Source of the DNA: Whitmania pigra
Lineage: Eukaryota; Annelida; Clitellata; Hirudinida; Haemopidae
NCBI GenBank assembly: GCA_021613335.1
Contig: JAJTWR010000332.1
Coordinates: 229,501-293,500, forward strand
Reading direction: 5' to 3'
Length of the DNA: 64,000 nt
Below are positions 10,665 to 23,100 of the stretch, one piece after another. The position numbers and the translations under genes were made by a program. Positions within the stretch are counted from its first letter, which is position 1; each line of letters starts with the position of its first letter. The notes below the pieces were generated by a model. It was not told where the DNA came from. It did no database searches and worked only from the letters and a program-made list of their open reading frames with translations.

Positions 10665-12108
10665 TTATTTTGAAATGTTCTGCTTTAATTTGAAGCCACT
10701 GATGAATTTTTCAACTAATAAAACCCTTTTGTTTAAATCTGGGACTGAAATGACTCTGTAAGGAATTTTAAGTTGTTTGAAGATCTTCCTGAAACATCGA
10801 TATAATTCGACGAGATCTTTGAATGATGAATCCATCCTGACACTGTCCTTCGTTTCAAAAAACTTTTGAGGTTGGATCAACAAGACCAAAGATTTTCTGT
10901 ATCTGCAAAATTATGTTTTGTAATACAAGATCAAGCATTTAATCATTTGTCACTGAATTTCCTAAGATACATTTAAGCCAACTTTAGCTGAGATGTTGAA
11001 AATTCTAAAATATTGAATAAATCAAGTCACTTTACCATATGGAATTGTAATGCGTTTTGTCTTAAAAAATCTTAACGTTTGAAATGGCACCTTTTTAAAG
11101 CTCTTTTAACATTTTTCTTGCAGAGCATGTCATTTCTTATTTTGTCACCATTTGGATGATACTTTGTGATGTAGACAAGTGCATCAGGTCCTCGGTCATA
11201 TAAAATGACTGAAATATTTTTAATGAACTTAAATGTAATAAAATGGATTATTTTTTATTAAATTTAAATATAATAAAACAATTTTTCAACTTAGTTTTGA
11301 AGCCAAAATTTGTAAGGATTAAAACATGCATAAGTTGCAAAGCCTTTACAAGAACAGGAGATCAAAAATACATTCTATTATCAATTTGTTTCTATAACCA
11401 AGACCAGATGAGAGGTTTTCAATAAAATTGTCAAACATTTCTTTGTTTAGTTAGTCTAGTGCTGTTTTTTTCTTTTCTGACAATTATGAAATCAGTTCCA
11501 TTTTAAAAAGTACTTTCAATAACGTAGCATTACCATATGAGGTTGATGTGGAAACCAATATAGTAGCATTATATAAACAATATAGATAGTTCTTGTACTC
11601 AGCCAATAGTTTTGTTTTACTGGTAATTTATTGACAAATAATAACAATAACAAAGATCAAACAAAATATCACTTAATTAAAAGAGTGATTAATTCAAATC
11701 TTCCAGTTCCTAACCCCCTTCTGTAGCCTCATCAGCTTCTTCGAGTGAACACTGCTTATCCATCAAGCTTTTCTGGAAAAACTCAAACTTTTCAGGGTAA
11801 ATGCTTGGATCCACATCCTTAGCTGTTATTCCTGATCCCATAAATTTATAAAAAATTTTATTGCTTGTCATTTTATCATGATCACTCTGAGACAAAAGGA
11901 AATTATGATTTGTGAATTTGTCACCTTTTTGTTGGAAATATGTTCTAGCTATTTCCTTTCTCTTTGCAAAGTGAGGATTTTTGGTCACCAAGCTTTCAAT
12001 GAGAGTTGTTTTTCCAGCTCCATGAGGTCCACAAATAAAGACACGAATTGGACCCTTCTTTTGCCTTCCTAATTTATTTGAAAGCTTCAGGATGCTTGGT
12101 GGGAACAT
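10665..12108 (-). CDS. P-loop NTPase (AAA_28/Ttd14-like), 249 aa
   Basis: Three exons: 11715-12108, 11091-11208, 10665-10902, with phases 1 and 2 matching, total 750 nt. The Walker A motif is GPHGAGKTT near residues 27-35, preceded by the strand IRVFIC. Exon 2 opens with VILYDRGPDALVYITKYH, a DRG...Y block like that of the AAA_28 family, where the region helps shape the nucleotide site. Exon 3 ends with YRVISVPDLNKRVLLVEKFI, like the C-terminal eRv..i segment of that family. Substrate and role are unknown; TRPL-translocation-defect-14-like proteins are the closest family I can name. The donor of exon 1 (GTTAGG) is weak but preserves phase. The Met at 12106-12108 follows an acceptor-like TTTCTTCAG, so a 5' UTR exon is likely upstream. 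Possible poly(A) signals on this strand overlap the HECT 3' region. Confidence 0.7.
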
Positions 12109-12954
12109 GACTCTGAAGAAAGTAAAGCAATCAATGTGTCAATTCAACTAATCAAACTTTCTTGAACTTATGTTTTTACAAGATTCAGTAAATCAAGGTA
12201 AGAAAAATGTAGAATCATCTTGGAATTATCAATAAATATGAAGCCCGTCACTAAACTAGAGTATAAGAAGGAGGAAAAGGAAAAACAAATATTGATGCCA
12301 TTGTGCATTATAAACTAGTCAAGTTAAGTCATCAAAACCAAATTTAGCGAGAACAAATAACAAACAAAAATATTCAATCAAACTTTTTTTCGAATAATCT
12401 TGCTTTTTCCATCCTTCCAGTCATCAAAGTTGTAACCAAGATATTTTGAAGAAAAGTTAAAAGTGTAAAATATTGCTGCTATCTCACGAAATTCAATAAA
12501 TAAAAAGTATTCTGGCTTTAGTCAAATGATGTGATAACCGCTGCCTTTAAAGTGTTTTGAACCAAAATCTTTGGAATTTCCACAACTTTTGACGCAACCG
12601 AAACTAGTAATAAAAATAGCCTCAGATTGTGTGCAACTGTTCAAAGTGATTTCAGAATGTTTGTTTAATTAATTTTTGAGTGTTTATTTATTTAGTTTAA
12701 GTGGTTAAAGTAATTGAATCATAAAGCCACCATTTACATTGTACTCAAAAATCGAAGGTAATGATGTCATCTACCGAAACCTTCATCACTCCTTTTCAAA
12801 CGCCGTTTCAGGTTTTTTAGGAGGGATTCCCAATAGGTACACTTTCAATTTAGAAAACCAAAAATCCCTTTAACTTTCCATATAGCCTTTGAAAAGCAAA
12901 CAAAGGTCATAATGTGACATACGTGATCAAAAGTCTCTTGCAATTTGGAGAGAT
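12109..12954. other. Upstream region of NTPase gene, no gene seen
   Basis: AT-rich, no convincing exon on either strand. It should contain the promoter and any 5' UTR exon of the minus-strand NTPase gene. Confidence 0.4.
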
Positions 12955-13139
12955 GTAACTTCATTTATATAGCGCCATATGCATAGCGTCAGAGGCGCTT
13001 CTTGTAACCATTTATATAGCGCTCCTTCCCAAGGGCGCTGGCGGCAGTGCAGGCTGGGTTTCGAACACGACACATTACGACTGTTGCCATTACCGCCGTA
13101 TGCAGGCACGTAACCCATTCGGCTAACCTGCACGCCCCA
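12955..13139 (-). mobile_element. tRNA-derived SINE with doubled TATATAGCGC tail
   Basis: On the minus strand from about 13136 the copy shows a tRNA-like A box (TTAGCCGAATGGGTTA), a B box-like GTGTTCGAAACCC, a GC-rich hairpin arm, and then two tail units each ending in GCGCTATATAAATG-type sequence about 49 bp apart. The same tail architecture occurs at 2930-3182, and a weaker tail near 31826. Confidence 0.7.
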
Positions 13140-13140
13140 G

Positions 13141-13514
13141 ATGCACCTCCGCTCTTGGTTAAGATTCCTACCCAGTGACAAATTTATAATTAAATCTTTT
13201 CCCGTGTCAACCAAATCACCTCCTTATTCTAGAAATTCTAGAACGCGGAACGTTTTTTTTCGGAGTCCAGTAAAACCACATCGTAAATTATCAACCATGC
13301 CTACTCATTTCTTGGTTTTCCTCAGTTTCACTTCAGATAAAGACGGAAATTCTAAATTATATAATCTTTGTCCAGAGTACTTAATTAAGTCCAAATCATC
13401 TCTGTTATGCAAAGGACTATAATCAAATAAACAAACAAACAAACAAGTACTTAATTATTTTAATGACTCTCACATCGGTTTGGTGAATTAATAGTTGCAG
13501 TAGAGTCGGTCTAA
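13141..13514. other. Non-coding spacer between SINE and MITE
   Basis: No supported gene. It contains a short AAAC/AAAT simple repeat at 13422-13446. Confidence 0.4.
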
Positions 13515-13710
13515 GGGCGGATTTAGGGGGAGGGGATGGGGCCGGGAGGCTATGGCCCTCCCCGTCATTTGGAAAATATAAGAAAAAAATATAAAAAGAA
13601 ATCAATTAAAAGTTAAAAAATGTATTTTTGTTTATTTTATTTAACAATTATTTAAATAATTTACCACTTTCGACAAACATTTTAGTGAATGTCCCCCTTT
13701 AAATCCGCCC
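13515..13710. mobile_element. Small MITE with GGGCGGATTTA inverted ends
   Basis: GGGCGGATTTAGGGGG at 13515-13530 is mirrored by the reverse complement at 13693-13710 (CCCCCTTTAAATCCGCCC). The element is about 196 bp and has no coding capacity. The terminal word resembles hAT-type MITE ends. I could not find a clean target duplication, so boundaries may be off by a few bases. Confidence 0.65.
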
Positions 13711-13732
13711 ATCGGTTGCAGTGTGTGGCGCC

Positions 13733-14798
13733 TAGAGTTGTAAAAAAACATGTTTTTTTTGGTCCGAGTTTTTTTTGTGTTTTTTATGAGTTTTTTTTGT
13801 GTTTTTTATGAGTTTTTTAATGGTTTTTTATGGTTTTTTTGTTGGTTTTTTTGTTTTTTTAAATTTATCGATAAAATGATAATTCATGATTGGACAAACA
13901 GATTTATTGCAACTTCAATAAGACAAACAATAAAAAATAAGAATAGCAGTGCTAATTTAAATCAGTTTTGATCCATTTCATCAATTTCACTGTCTTGATC
14001 CTTCTCAGATTCTTCGTCTTCTGCTTCAGAGTTGTGATTACTTTCTGAAGTACTGCAAGCCATAAGCTTTAAGTTTTGGGAAATAAAAACTAGTTTTCCA
14101 GCTCTGTTTGTGGTGAGGCGGTTCCGTTTATCATTCTGGATAAATGAATAGGCACTGAAACTTCTTTCAATTACAGCGGTTGTTGCAGGCAATGACAAAA
14201 TCTTAGAAGCTACTTTAGCAAGAGGTCGTGATGAACATATACCTTTCCACCAAGCTTCTTAATGATATTACATTGGAGCCCCATCTAGTTTTCACAGGCA
14301 GTTTCAATGATGTAAAAGTATTTTGTGGAAGGACTTTGGACTTCAACAATGTTATCAATCGATTGCTTCTTTTGAACTCCTTTATTACATTTATTGAACT
14401 TGATATTACCTGGTTTATAGGTGTCATCTTGGCAATATCATTCATCAAGAGGTTAAGTCCGTGAGCACAGCAACCATAGCAATAAATGTGAGGATATTTC
14501 TGTTCAATGATTGCCCCCACTGAAGTTGATTTTTGTAAAGACAAAAGATGCTGAATATTACGTAATAAATTTACAAAAATTAATTAATAATTTCCTGCAC
14601 GATAAATAATTACAAAATTAGTAATAAACAATAAACTTTTTTTAATTAATTAATTTTTTTAACTTAACTTAATTTTTTTAATTAACATTAATTTGTTTTT
14701 TTTTTGTTTTTTTTTGTGTTTTTTTGTGTTGAAATATTTCAAAAAAAACAAAACATTTTGAAATAAAACAATTGAAATATTTCACGCTCACAACACTA
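13733..14798 (-). mobile_element. Internally deleted hAT transposon, 8-bp target duplication GTGGCGCC
   Basis: Perfect 8-bp direct repeats GTGGCGCC (13725-13732 and 14799-14806) bracket a 1066-bp element. Its ends are inverted: TAGAGTTGT on the left and TAGTGTTGT on the right. Both ends carry long T-rich subterminal repeats (13742-13860, 14693-14730). It contains two hAT transposase pieces on the minus strand. The 8-bp duplication and terminal TAGnGTTGT are typical of hAT. The intact duplication suggests fairly recent insertion. Confidence 0.9.
13965..14544 (-). pseudogene. hAT transposase fragments (core and dimerisation domain)
   Basis: The 5' piece (14544 to 14215) has the CAHGLNLLMNDI block and a KTRWGS block of the hAT catalytic region. 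The 3' piece (about 14220 to 13965) carries the C-terminal dimerisation signature LPATTAVIERSFSAYSFI, then NRLTTNRAGKLVFI and an acidic tail. The two pieces abut but are out of frame, and the stretch normally between them is missing, so an internal deletion removed part of the catalytic core. Not expected to be active. Confidence 0.85.
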
Positions 14799-14806
14799 GT
14801 GGCGCC

Positions 14807-15639
14807 CCCCGCCAAATGTTCTAGATCCTCCATTGGATAGGTCATCCGAAATGTTAAATTTATGCCACAAAACCTTCTTAAATTGCTGGAAATTGTGGCA
14901 GTAACGTCCTGATACTTGAACAATGTGGTAAAAAATTTGTTCATTTTGTCTTTTGCCCAAATTAGCTGTTGAAATTTAATAGACTAACGTGGCGATTCTT
15001 CGAGCAAATTAGCTTAAAAGTTAGTTCTTTGTCTTTTTTTTTTTTGCCATTAAGAGAAATCATTTTTACTTTATTTATTGCTAAACCATGTGTTTAGGGG
15101 TTGATGGAAGCGCAGTAGCAAACCAGTAGCAAAGTCCTGCATGGCAAGTGAAAGACCAAGGCATTTTATCTGCTGATAGCAATGATTAAGAGAATGCGAA
15201 TGTATTCAAAAAACCGATTAGCGAAATAATTAAATTTAAATTTAGGATAACATCAACAAATGATTATTTTATTTGATAAAACATAAATAAACATAATAAA
15301 GTTAGTCCGGCTCAATGACATGAAAACGAGTCTAGTTTGGATAACGATCATCGTCGCTGTTTTTGAGAATTTGTCTGATTTTGAATTTCCATCTCGAAAT
15401 GCAGTGATCCTTATTTCAAGCAAAGCTAAAATTATCGAAATTGATTAGATTATGCTTGCTTTTCCCATTTCAGAAATAATAGAGACTGCAAATTAATCAC
15501 TAAACCGCTAGAAATATTTGATGAAATCTATTGGCGTCATTTTAATTTAACATTCTTTTGCTAATATTTTAATTCAAAATTTTCCCCTTTTGTTTCTAAT
15601 TTACATTAATGATTTTAAGTGTTCTTCAAGTTTAATTAA
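14807..15639. other. Spacer between hAT element and LINE relic
   Basis: AT-rich with no supported coding frame. Nothing recognisable was seen on either strand. Confidence 0.4.
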
Positions 15640-16650
15640 AGTGTTACTATATAGAGATGATCTAGTGATAGTATACATCTTGGAATAATGTAAATAATCT
15701 CATTGCTTTACTTAATAATAAATCGAATCTTTTTGATAATTGGTTTACTAAAAACTGTCTAGCTCTTAATATCAAAAAATCTAATTTCATTATTTTACGT
15801 TTTTCTAGAAGAGTAATTGACAATAGCCCTTCTCTTTCCATAAATGGTGTTTCTCTTGGCAGAGTGTCATGTATTAGATATTTGGAGGTCTTTATTGATG
15901 AGCACTTATCTAGACTCAAACGGCTTATCTATAACGCTCAAAATCATGTTTCTAAGAACATTGGTGTAATTTCTAGAATTCGGTCATTTATTGACACAAA
16001 AGTTGTTCTTCTGTTATATTTCTCTCTTAGTTACCCTTATCTAACATTTTACTGCAATATAATATGGGCAGCTACTTATAACATACATTTACATCAATTG
16101 AATGTATTGCAAAAACGGATTGTACGAAAAATTCTTATTATCACACTTCACTATTTCACTATTATCATCAACTGCCTCTGTCTTCTCTAACAATAGTCTG
16201 TTAAATATATCACAAATTGCTCTTTTCATGTTTTCATATGATTTCAATTCTCTTCCCAAATTATTCTCTGGTTTTTTCATATCAAGCAATAACTACAACA
16301 ATCCTTAACATTTTCTACGTAATACACATATATGAATATAGTCCGTCTTTTTCCAGATCCATACTTAAATTATTCTCAATTCAATGTTATGGCCCAAGAC
16401 TTTACTCCACCATACCTTCATCTATCAAGGAACTAACTCAGTTAAACACATGCCCTTTCAAATTACTTTATTTACTATTCAAAATGTAGTTTATGATTTT
16501 GTATATAACTACTGTCAGGGTCAGTTCGACAGCGGAAGCGTGTGCTTCCTAAGGCTAGTCCTTTGGGTTTATTTGAATTTATTTGCTTTCGCTTTGTTTT
16601 TTTTTTGTATATATAATGGCTTGTTAGTTTCAATAAACTCATAAACCAAA
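15640..16650 (+). pseudogene. Decayed LINE reverse transcriptase, C-terminal part and 3' end
   Basis: A reverse-transcriptase reading frame broken by frameshifts and stops. Near 15650 the catalytic box reads YRDD instead of the usual F/YADD. Later blocks follow the thumb and C-terminal order of CR1/Jockey-like LINEs: NWFTKNCLALNIKKS, SINGVSLGRVSCIRYLEV, a WAATYNIHLHQLNVLQKR block, and finally GPRLYSTIPSSIKEL. A GGAAGC...GCTTCC hairpin (about 16534-16550) and an A-rich tail follow (about 16630-16665). Inactive. Confidence 0.75.
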
Positions 16651-16659
16651 AAATAAATA

Positions 16660-17181
16660 AAGTTTTGAGCGCAGAAATAACACTTATGACTTAGAAGGTT
16701 AAATTTAACTATAGTTCTTTCAAAGTTATGTAATTTGATAGTCGAAATGACTTAATCTCTTCAACAAACACATTTCTTAGGTGTGAGCTTATTGGCCTTA
16801 TGGTAGCAAAATTCGTCATATAAAAAATTGAAGTATTAAGAAAACGTATCTAGGTCATTTACGAATTACGCAGCAAAGAAAGCAAAGAAAGTCGCTAGGG
16901 TCAATTGATATAAAACCAAAGCACAATATTAAGTATATGCAAATATTTTAATTAATTGTTGCAAATTGTTTTAAAAATGAATTAAGTTCATGAGGATAAT
17001 ATGGAATCGTTTATGGTTTTAGTGTGGGAGGACGGGTTTTGTTGTCAAGTACCTCTTGTTATTCTTGATTCTTGTTGCGATGTCTGAAACAGAACGTGCA
17101 TAATTTTAACTCCGGAAATTTGTGGAATTTTGATAACGTATCTTAAAATATTTGTATCGTTTAAAGCAACCACATTCAAAC
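16660..17181. other. Upstream region of AMFR gene
   Basis: No exon supported apart from the likely 5' UTR of AMFR just before 17182. Expected to hold its promoter; I see no clear TATA box that I would trust in such AT-rich sequence. Confidence 0.4.
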
Positions 17182-20100
17182 ATGCCGTTACTATCTTTAG
17201 TAAGATTACCGCTACCGAATTTGAGGACATATGCAATAATCAGCACAGTTTTGTTTGTTACTGCCATTTTCCATGCCTTCAATTGGAGCGAAGAGGACCA
17301 GGCATCGAGTGGTTACGACAATGCCGGATTTGATTTGTTGGACATTTTGCTGGTATCCAAATCGAACGACAAAGTGTTCATGTTTCTCAGGACTATGGTC
17401 AAAGAACCTTGGTGTCTCTTGGTGAGAACTGGCGAACGTATCCGAACATACTAGACACTGTTGCTGCCATTAGTTGAAGCATTCTTTGAATTCCAGATGT
17501 ATTTTATTAGCAGAACAGACCATTGGAACATTAAAATTAATAACTCTTCCATAATATAATAAATATTCCCAGTAGCAATTGCTTGGGATTTGCAAAATTT
17601 TAATTCTGGCAAAGTCATTAAAATTGCCAAACAAAGTTATTTGCTTTTCTAACAATTACATAAGATATGCATTACTTCGTAGGAGCATGCATGTTTTCTT
17701 TAAATATTTGTATTAATATAAATCTCTCTTTATCTAAAAGTTTTGTTCCTTGGGTAAATTCAACAGTCAATGTGCAAATTCTGCATTCACGAATGCTTAG
17801 CCTCAGTCTAATGCTTCTTTAATGAATATGTGCAACTACTGTGAACTTTCGATGTTTCAATGTTCAACGTTCTTTTGTCCTTAAGCAATATTCAAAGGAA
17901 AAATTAACAAATTCACATTCACGTTTAATTAAACACTTTTCTGCAGAAGTTGCACTTTTTTATTTGTTTCAAGTTGGAGTTGCAAGTAAATGTTAAACAA
18001 CCTTCATTTACTGCAGAGTGATTGCTTAGTTTTAGATTGTCTGAATAATATTGACAAATTCTCACATGTCCTTGCTTAATTTAATTTCTCAATAGGCTTA
18101 TTGGTGATGCAACGTTGTTCCAGTTTTTGCCCTTTTTGGAATTTATCCCCATTTTTAGTGATGATGAAATAGATTCCCATTGCCTTTAATTAGTATTTAT
18201 ATATTTAATTATTTTATTATGCTGACTGTATATGATGATTAGCATAAGTTATTTATAAATTAAGCTGCAAATTTGTTGAATAAATGTACCTAAAAAATAA
18301 ATGTATTTTAATTAATTGATTTGTTAGTTTTTCTTAATTATCTTATTCATCTCTAAATCATGGCATGGTTACTTCTACCCTCAGGTACTCATTAACCAGG
18401 CCTACTGTTGTCTCATGTTGTTTGGCAAGGTCGTACAGAAGCTTATCTTTGGACAGCTGAGAATTGTGGAACAACAAGTTAGAAAAATTATAACATTTAT
18501 TATGATATTTCAACAATTTGTTTGCAGCAAAGTATGTGAAGAAAATGCTTACTCAATGTGTTTGCATCAACCTCAATAATTATTTGTACTGTCAAATTAT
18601 AATCTGTTTTGATCTCTATACATTACAATAATTTCCTTGAAATAAGAGATGAATGTAGATCAAAAAATCTTAAAAGGAATATTTTAAATGAAATATTTTT
18701 AAGAATTATTTTACATTATTAATATAATATAATATTATTAATGTGAAGATAAATAAGATCATGTATGCTACAACTTGGAGTGGATGAATTTATGACCAAC
18801 ATTGCATTAAGTGTTATGGTTTTATTGAGTGTTGTTGCCATTTGTGGCTGTTTTAAAGTGTCAAACAATAAATGAACTCTTTGGAGATTTGATAGGTCAG
18901 TGGATGTTATTTAGATGTTAAGATTTTTGTTAAGTTTTAATGTCTTGCAAAGTGTTGCCATTGCATTGACCTTTTGTTTCATCATTATGTTTTGTTAACG
19001 AGAGTGCATCCCGATGTTCGGTGTGCATAATAATGTCTATTATTGATGTCATCGTGGCTGGTTAGAAAAAAAATGCAAACTGTAACATTTGTTGCCTCAA
19101 TTGGACTTTCACCATGATTCACAAGAATTAATAAAATTAAAATTTAAAGCATTAAATAAATAAATAAATAAATAACATTTTAGCATTAGAAAGCATATTA
19201 ATTGAAATAATAATTATTATTGAAATTTTAATTTTATTTGGCTTCGTTTTAGCATGCAAAAGACAAGTTCTGGAACTTTGTATTTTACAAGTTCATCTAC
19301 ATCTTCGGTGTGATGAACGTCCAGGAGATAGAAGAGATTGTTCTCTGGTTCTCTTGGTTCTCTGTGCTCGGATTCCTCCACATTCTTGCTACTCTTTCCA
19401 AGGATCGCTTTGAATATGTGAGTCTTTTCAGGTTTAAACACTGGTTAACAAGTAATAATTTATGTTTAGATGCTGCCTAACAAGTAATAACTTGTGTCGG
19501 TTGCATGTCAACACAACGATAAGTATTAAATAAATTTGTTCGTCGTAGGACCTATTTAATAAATCATGCTAACTATTGACATAAATATTATAAAATTATT
19601 TCATCGCTTTCAATGATCTGGGAAAATTGTCAGTGTTTGGGAAAATAAAATTTGTTTAGTTGAGAAGAGATGTTAGCTTCATTGTACACAAAGGAAGCAC
19701 TCTGGGGTAGCGGCACTATGTAAGTGCCTTCGTATCTAAATGGCATGCAAAGGGAACTCAAAAAATTGGATGAATAAAAAAATATTCAAAATATTAGAAG
19801 GACAGGAATTATTTTGTGTACTTTAAGTTTTAAAACATTAAAACTAATTAATGGACCTGTTGGTGTCAACATCATAAAAAAAACATAGCGTTTGAATCTG
19901 TATGGTTGTGGGATGGGTGACATCTTAATTTAAGTACTTTTGTTTTTTATAGTAAGTTTTATTTTTCAACAAATGTTTTACAGCTGAAATTACACATTAA
20001 TTAAATTTAGACAACACTCAAATATCTTTTCCATTATATATTATTATAAAATGAGATCCATAATTGATCCTATTGATTATCAGCTTTTTATTTATGCTTT

Positions 20101-23100
20101 CTCTGTAAGAGGACAGTTTTGTCACTTACATTTTTAAAACATTCACTTTCTTGCAAGATTTATTGTTTTTGTAACATATAAACAAATAGAAATAATTGTA
20201 TTTAATTAGTGAAAGTTCATGCTTGTTATTTATGTTTATGAGACCTTCATTGAGTTATGGTGATTGCTAAAATGTCAGTTGAATTCAGTTTTCGATAATC
20301 CAGCCTTTTAACCTTCTGGAATTTTTATGGAATAAATGGACTATAATTGAATAACATTATTTTTCACTGATTTTCCAGTATAACTATGTTTATAATGATG
20401 GCTCTTTAGTACCTAAGAGTCTTAGCTGTGCTGCAGATAAATGGTAATCATTGCTGTAATAATACATTAATTATTTGTGCCCAGAATTCTTCATCTCCAT
20501 CAGTGACCAGGAAGGCCCATTGGAAGGTGCTGGCATTGCTAACATACCTGCATGTCACAAGCTGGATGCTTCTGCTACTATCCGTCTATTTCTGGATGCA
20601 TTATATTTCTATCAACACATTTGCCTTTATGATGGCTGAGGTACTAAACCTTTATTACAATACATATCACATGTTTTAAAAATATAGTTGATGATTGCAA
20701 TGGCATTGGTTGGAATTTCAGGCCATTGCAGATTGCCATTCATGTTTGCATTTTTGTCTAACAATAAAAGCTATAACAGTATGCATGTATGATGATGATT
20801 TTTTTTAGAGGCAAGGTAAATTAAGTCACTCCCTAATAAAATCTACTTTCCATCCTTTCAGAGTCTCATGTTGATAATAAAAACACTTTATGTCTTGGTC
20901 AGGTCAGTTGGATAAATTGATGAAATTTTCACTAGTTATCATCAGCTATCAGCATTTGAGCATACCTTGAGTGCATTTGTTGTACATACACATCTATAAA
21001 TTTGCCTGCACATTTAAACGACTAATTGTAGTTTGATTGCCTAGCTAGGAGGGTCACATGAAAGAATCACAATCATAATATATTGTGGTGCAATGGAATT
21101 TTTAATCAAGGTATGGAATACACCTGAAGGATGCCGTACACGAAGGAGCCTGGGAAAGCAGAGCAACCCTGGTTTATTATTCAGATTTTGTGTTTGAAGT
21201 TTCTGCCCTCTTCGTTGACTTCTTACATCACATGCACATGTTGGTTAGTAGAAATAATATTAATTACAACCGTTGTGTAAATTATAACCGGTTCCGTCCA
21301 CCGACCCAAGTTACTTAAGTTTGGCTCATCGTTTGTTTATAATTAATATGACGATGCACAGTTGTATGGAAACATCTTCTTGAGCATGGCCAGCCTTGTG
21401 ATAGGACTCCAGTTGAAGCAATTGTACTACGAACTGAAGAGGAGAATCAAGAGGCACGAGAACTACAGGAGGGTGGTCAGCAGCATGGAGATCAAGTATG
21501 CCGTCTTGGATGCTGCCTCCTTGTCTTTCTGGTTGCAGCATAAATTTATACAATTTAATGCATTCAGGTTTCCAATGGCAACCATGGCAGAGTTGAAGGA
21601 GAATGATGATGATTGTGCCATCTGCTGGGAGAAGATGGATGTCGCCAGGAAGCTTCCTTGTGGTCACATGTTTCACAAGTAGGATTTATTTTTAGTTGTT
21701 GAGTATTTGGTAATATTAGTGTAGTGATAGTTACAATGCTTAACCTTCCACAGCACCTGCCTGAGGTCCTGGCTGGAGCAGGATACCACCTGTCCAACCT
21801 GCAGACTCAATTTGAGAGAACTACAGGTTCTGAGTTCCATCATCAACCACAATGGAGCCATAGAAGTTGAGAATCCTGGTGGCAACTTCAGAGAGTCAAT
21901 GAACCAGACTCACAGACCAGCAGCTGCACGGATGGTCCAGACGTCTACCTCTACAATAGGTCCTCAAAACAGAAGGGTACCTGGAACAGGGAGGAGAACC
22001 AGTTACTTCCACTTCGATGGTGCGTTGAACCACCGGGTCGTTGTGTTCTTGACAGTGTTTTGACCGGCACCCCGTCATAATAGCCCGGCGACAAAATGGC
22101 ACCGTCAAAACATAAAACTCATTTCATTTAATCAAATTTGAAATAAGTTATAGGTTAATGTATCAACTCATATAAATATTTTTTTTATAAAGATACATTG
22201 ACGGGGATGTTTTGACGGGGCTATTTTGTCGCTGGGCTATTTTGACGGGTCACCGTTTTGACCACGTTTGTCTTGTGCAGGTTCACGTATACTGAGTTGG
22301 CTTCCTAGCTTCTCCGTTGAAGTGACACAGCCGAACTTACTAGGTGGAGTTTTTGGTCAGAACTCTACCGTGGACAATATGGTAGGCAATCATTGATTAA
22401 TTTACTATTGCTGATGCTGTTATTATTTCTGGTTTTTGCACTTCTACCAGGTCCAGCAAGTGAGGGAAATATTTCCAAACTATCCAGCCTCCGTAGTTCG
22501 AGAGGACATAAGCATCACAAGGTCTGTAGAGCAGACAATTGATAATATTGTGGAGGGAAGATTGGTAATTCCAGAGGTTGGTCTTATTCTTTCTTAAGGT
22601 ATGGATGATTTACTATATACATATATTTAGAATTATTATTAATTAGGGAGTTAGTTCATATTTTTAGTGCCTACCAAGGTAAAGTAATTAAATTATTTTT
22701 TATAATTGCTCCATTTACCATATTAACTAGTCTCTTAACCTGAGCAGGGCCTAACATCTAGAGAAGAATTGTTAGACTCCTCTCCTGGTTCACCCACCTC
22801 CGTGGATGATGATGATGATGGTGTCACCATTGATGGGTCTTCTGGGGATGTTTCCAATTCCAGAAGATCCAGGAATCCCCATGACACTGGTTGGTAATCT
22901 TGCTGTTTTTGGCCAGCTTATTGACTTTAAAAAAATTTCTTTCGACGTTCAGATATCTCTATTGGTGTACATCATCTGGCTTATCAGTCAAGAGATGAAG
23001 AGGATGAAGATGAAATTATTGAAAATAACAGCGGAACTGGAGATGCTATTGATTTAACATCTGCTCTAGGGTGAGCAATTGTGATGAACTAGTTTATGTC

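Noticed and set aside
15660..15920. Minus-strand frame of 85 codons
   Set aside because: The plus strand carries recognisable LINE reverse-transcriptase blocks here.
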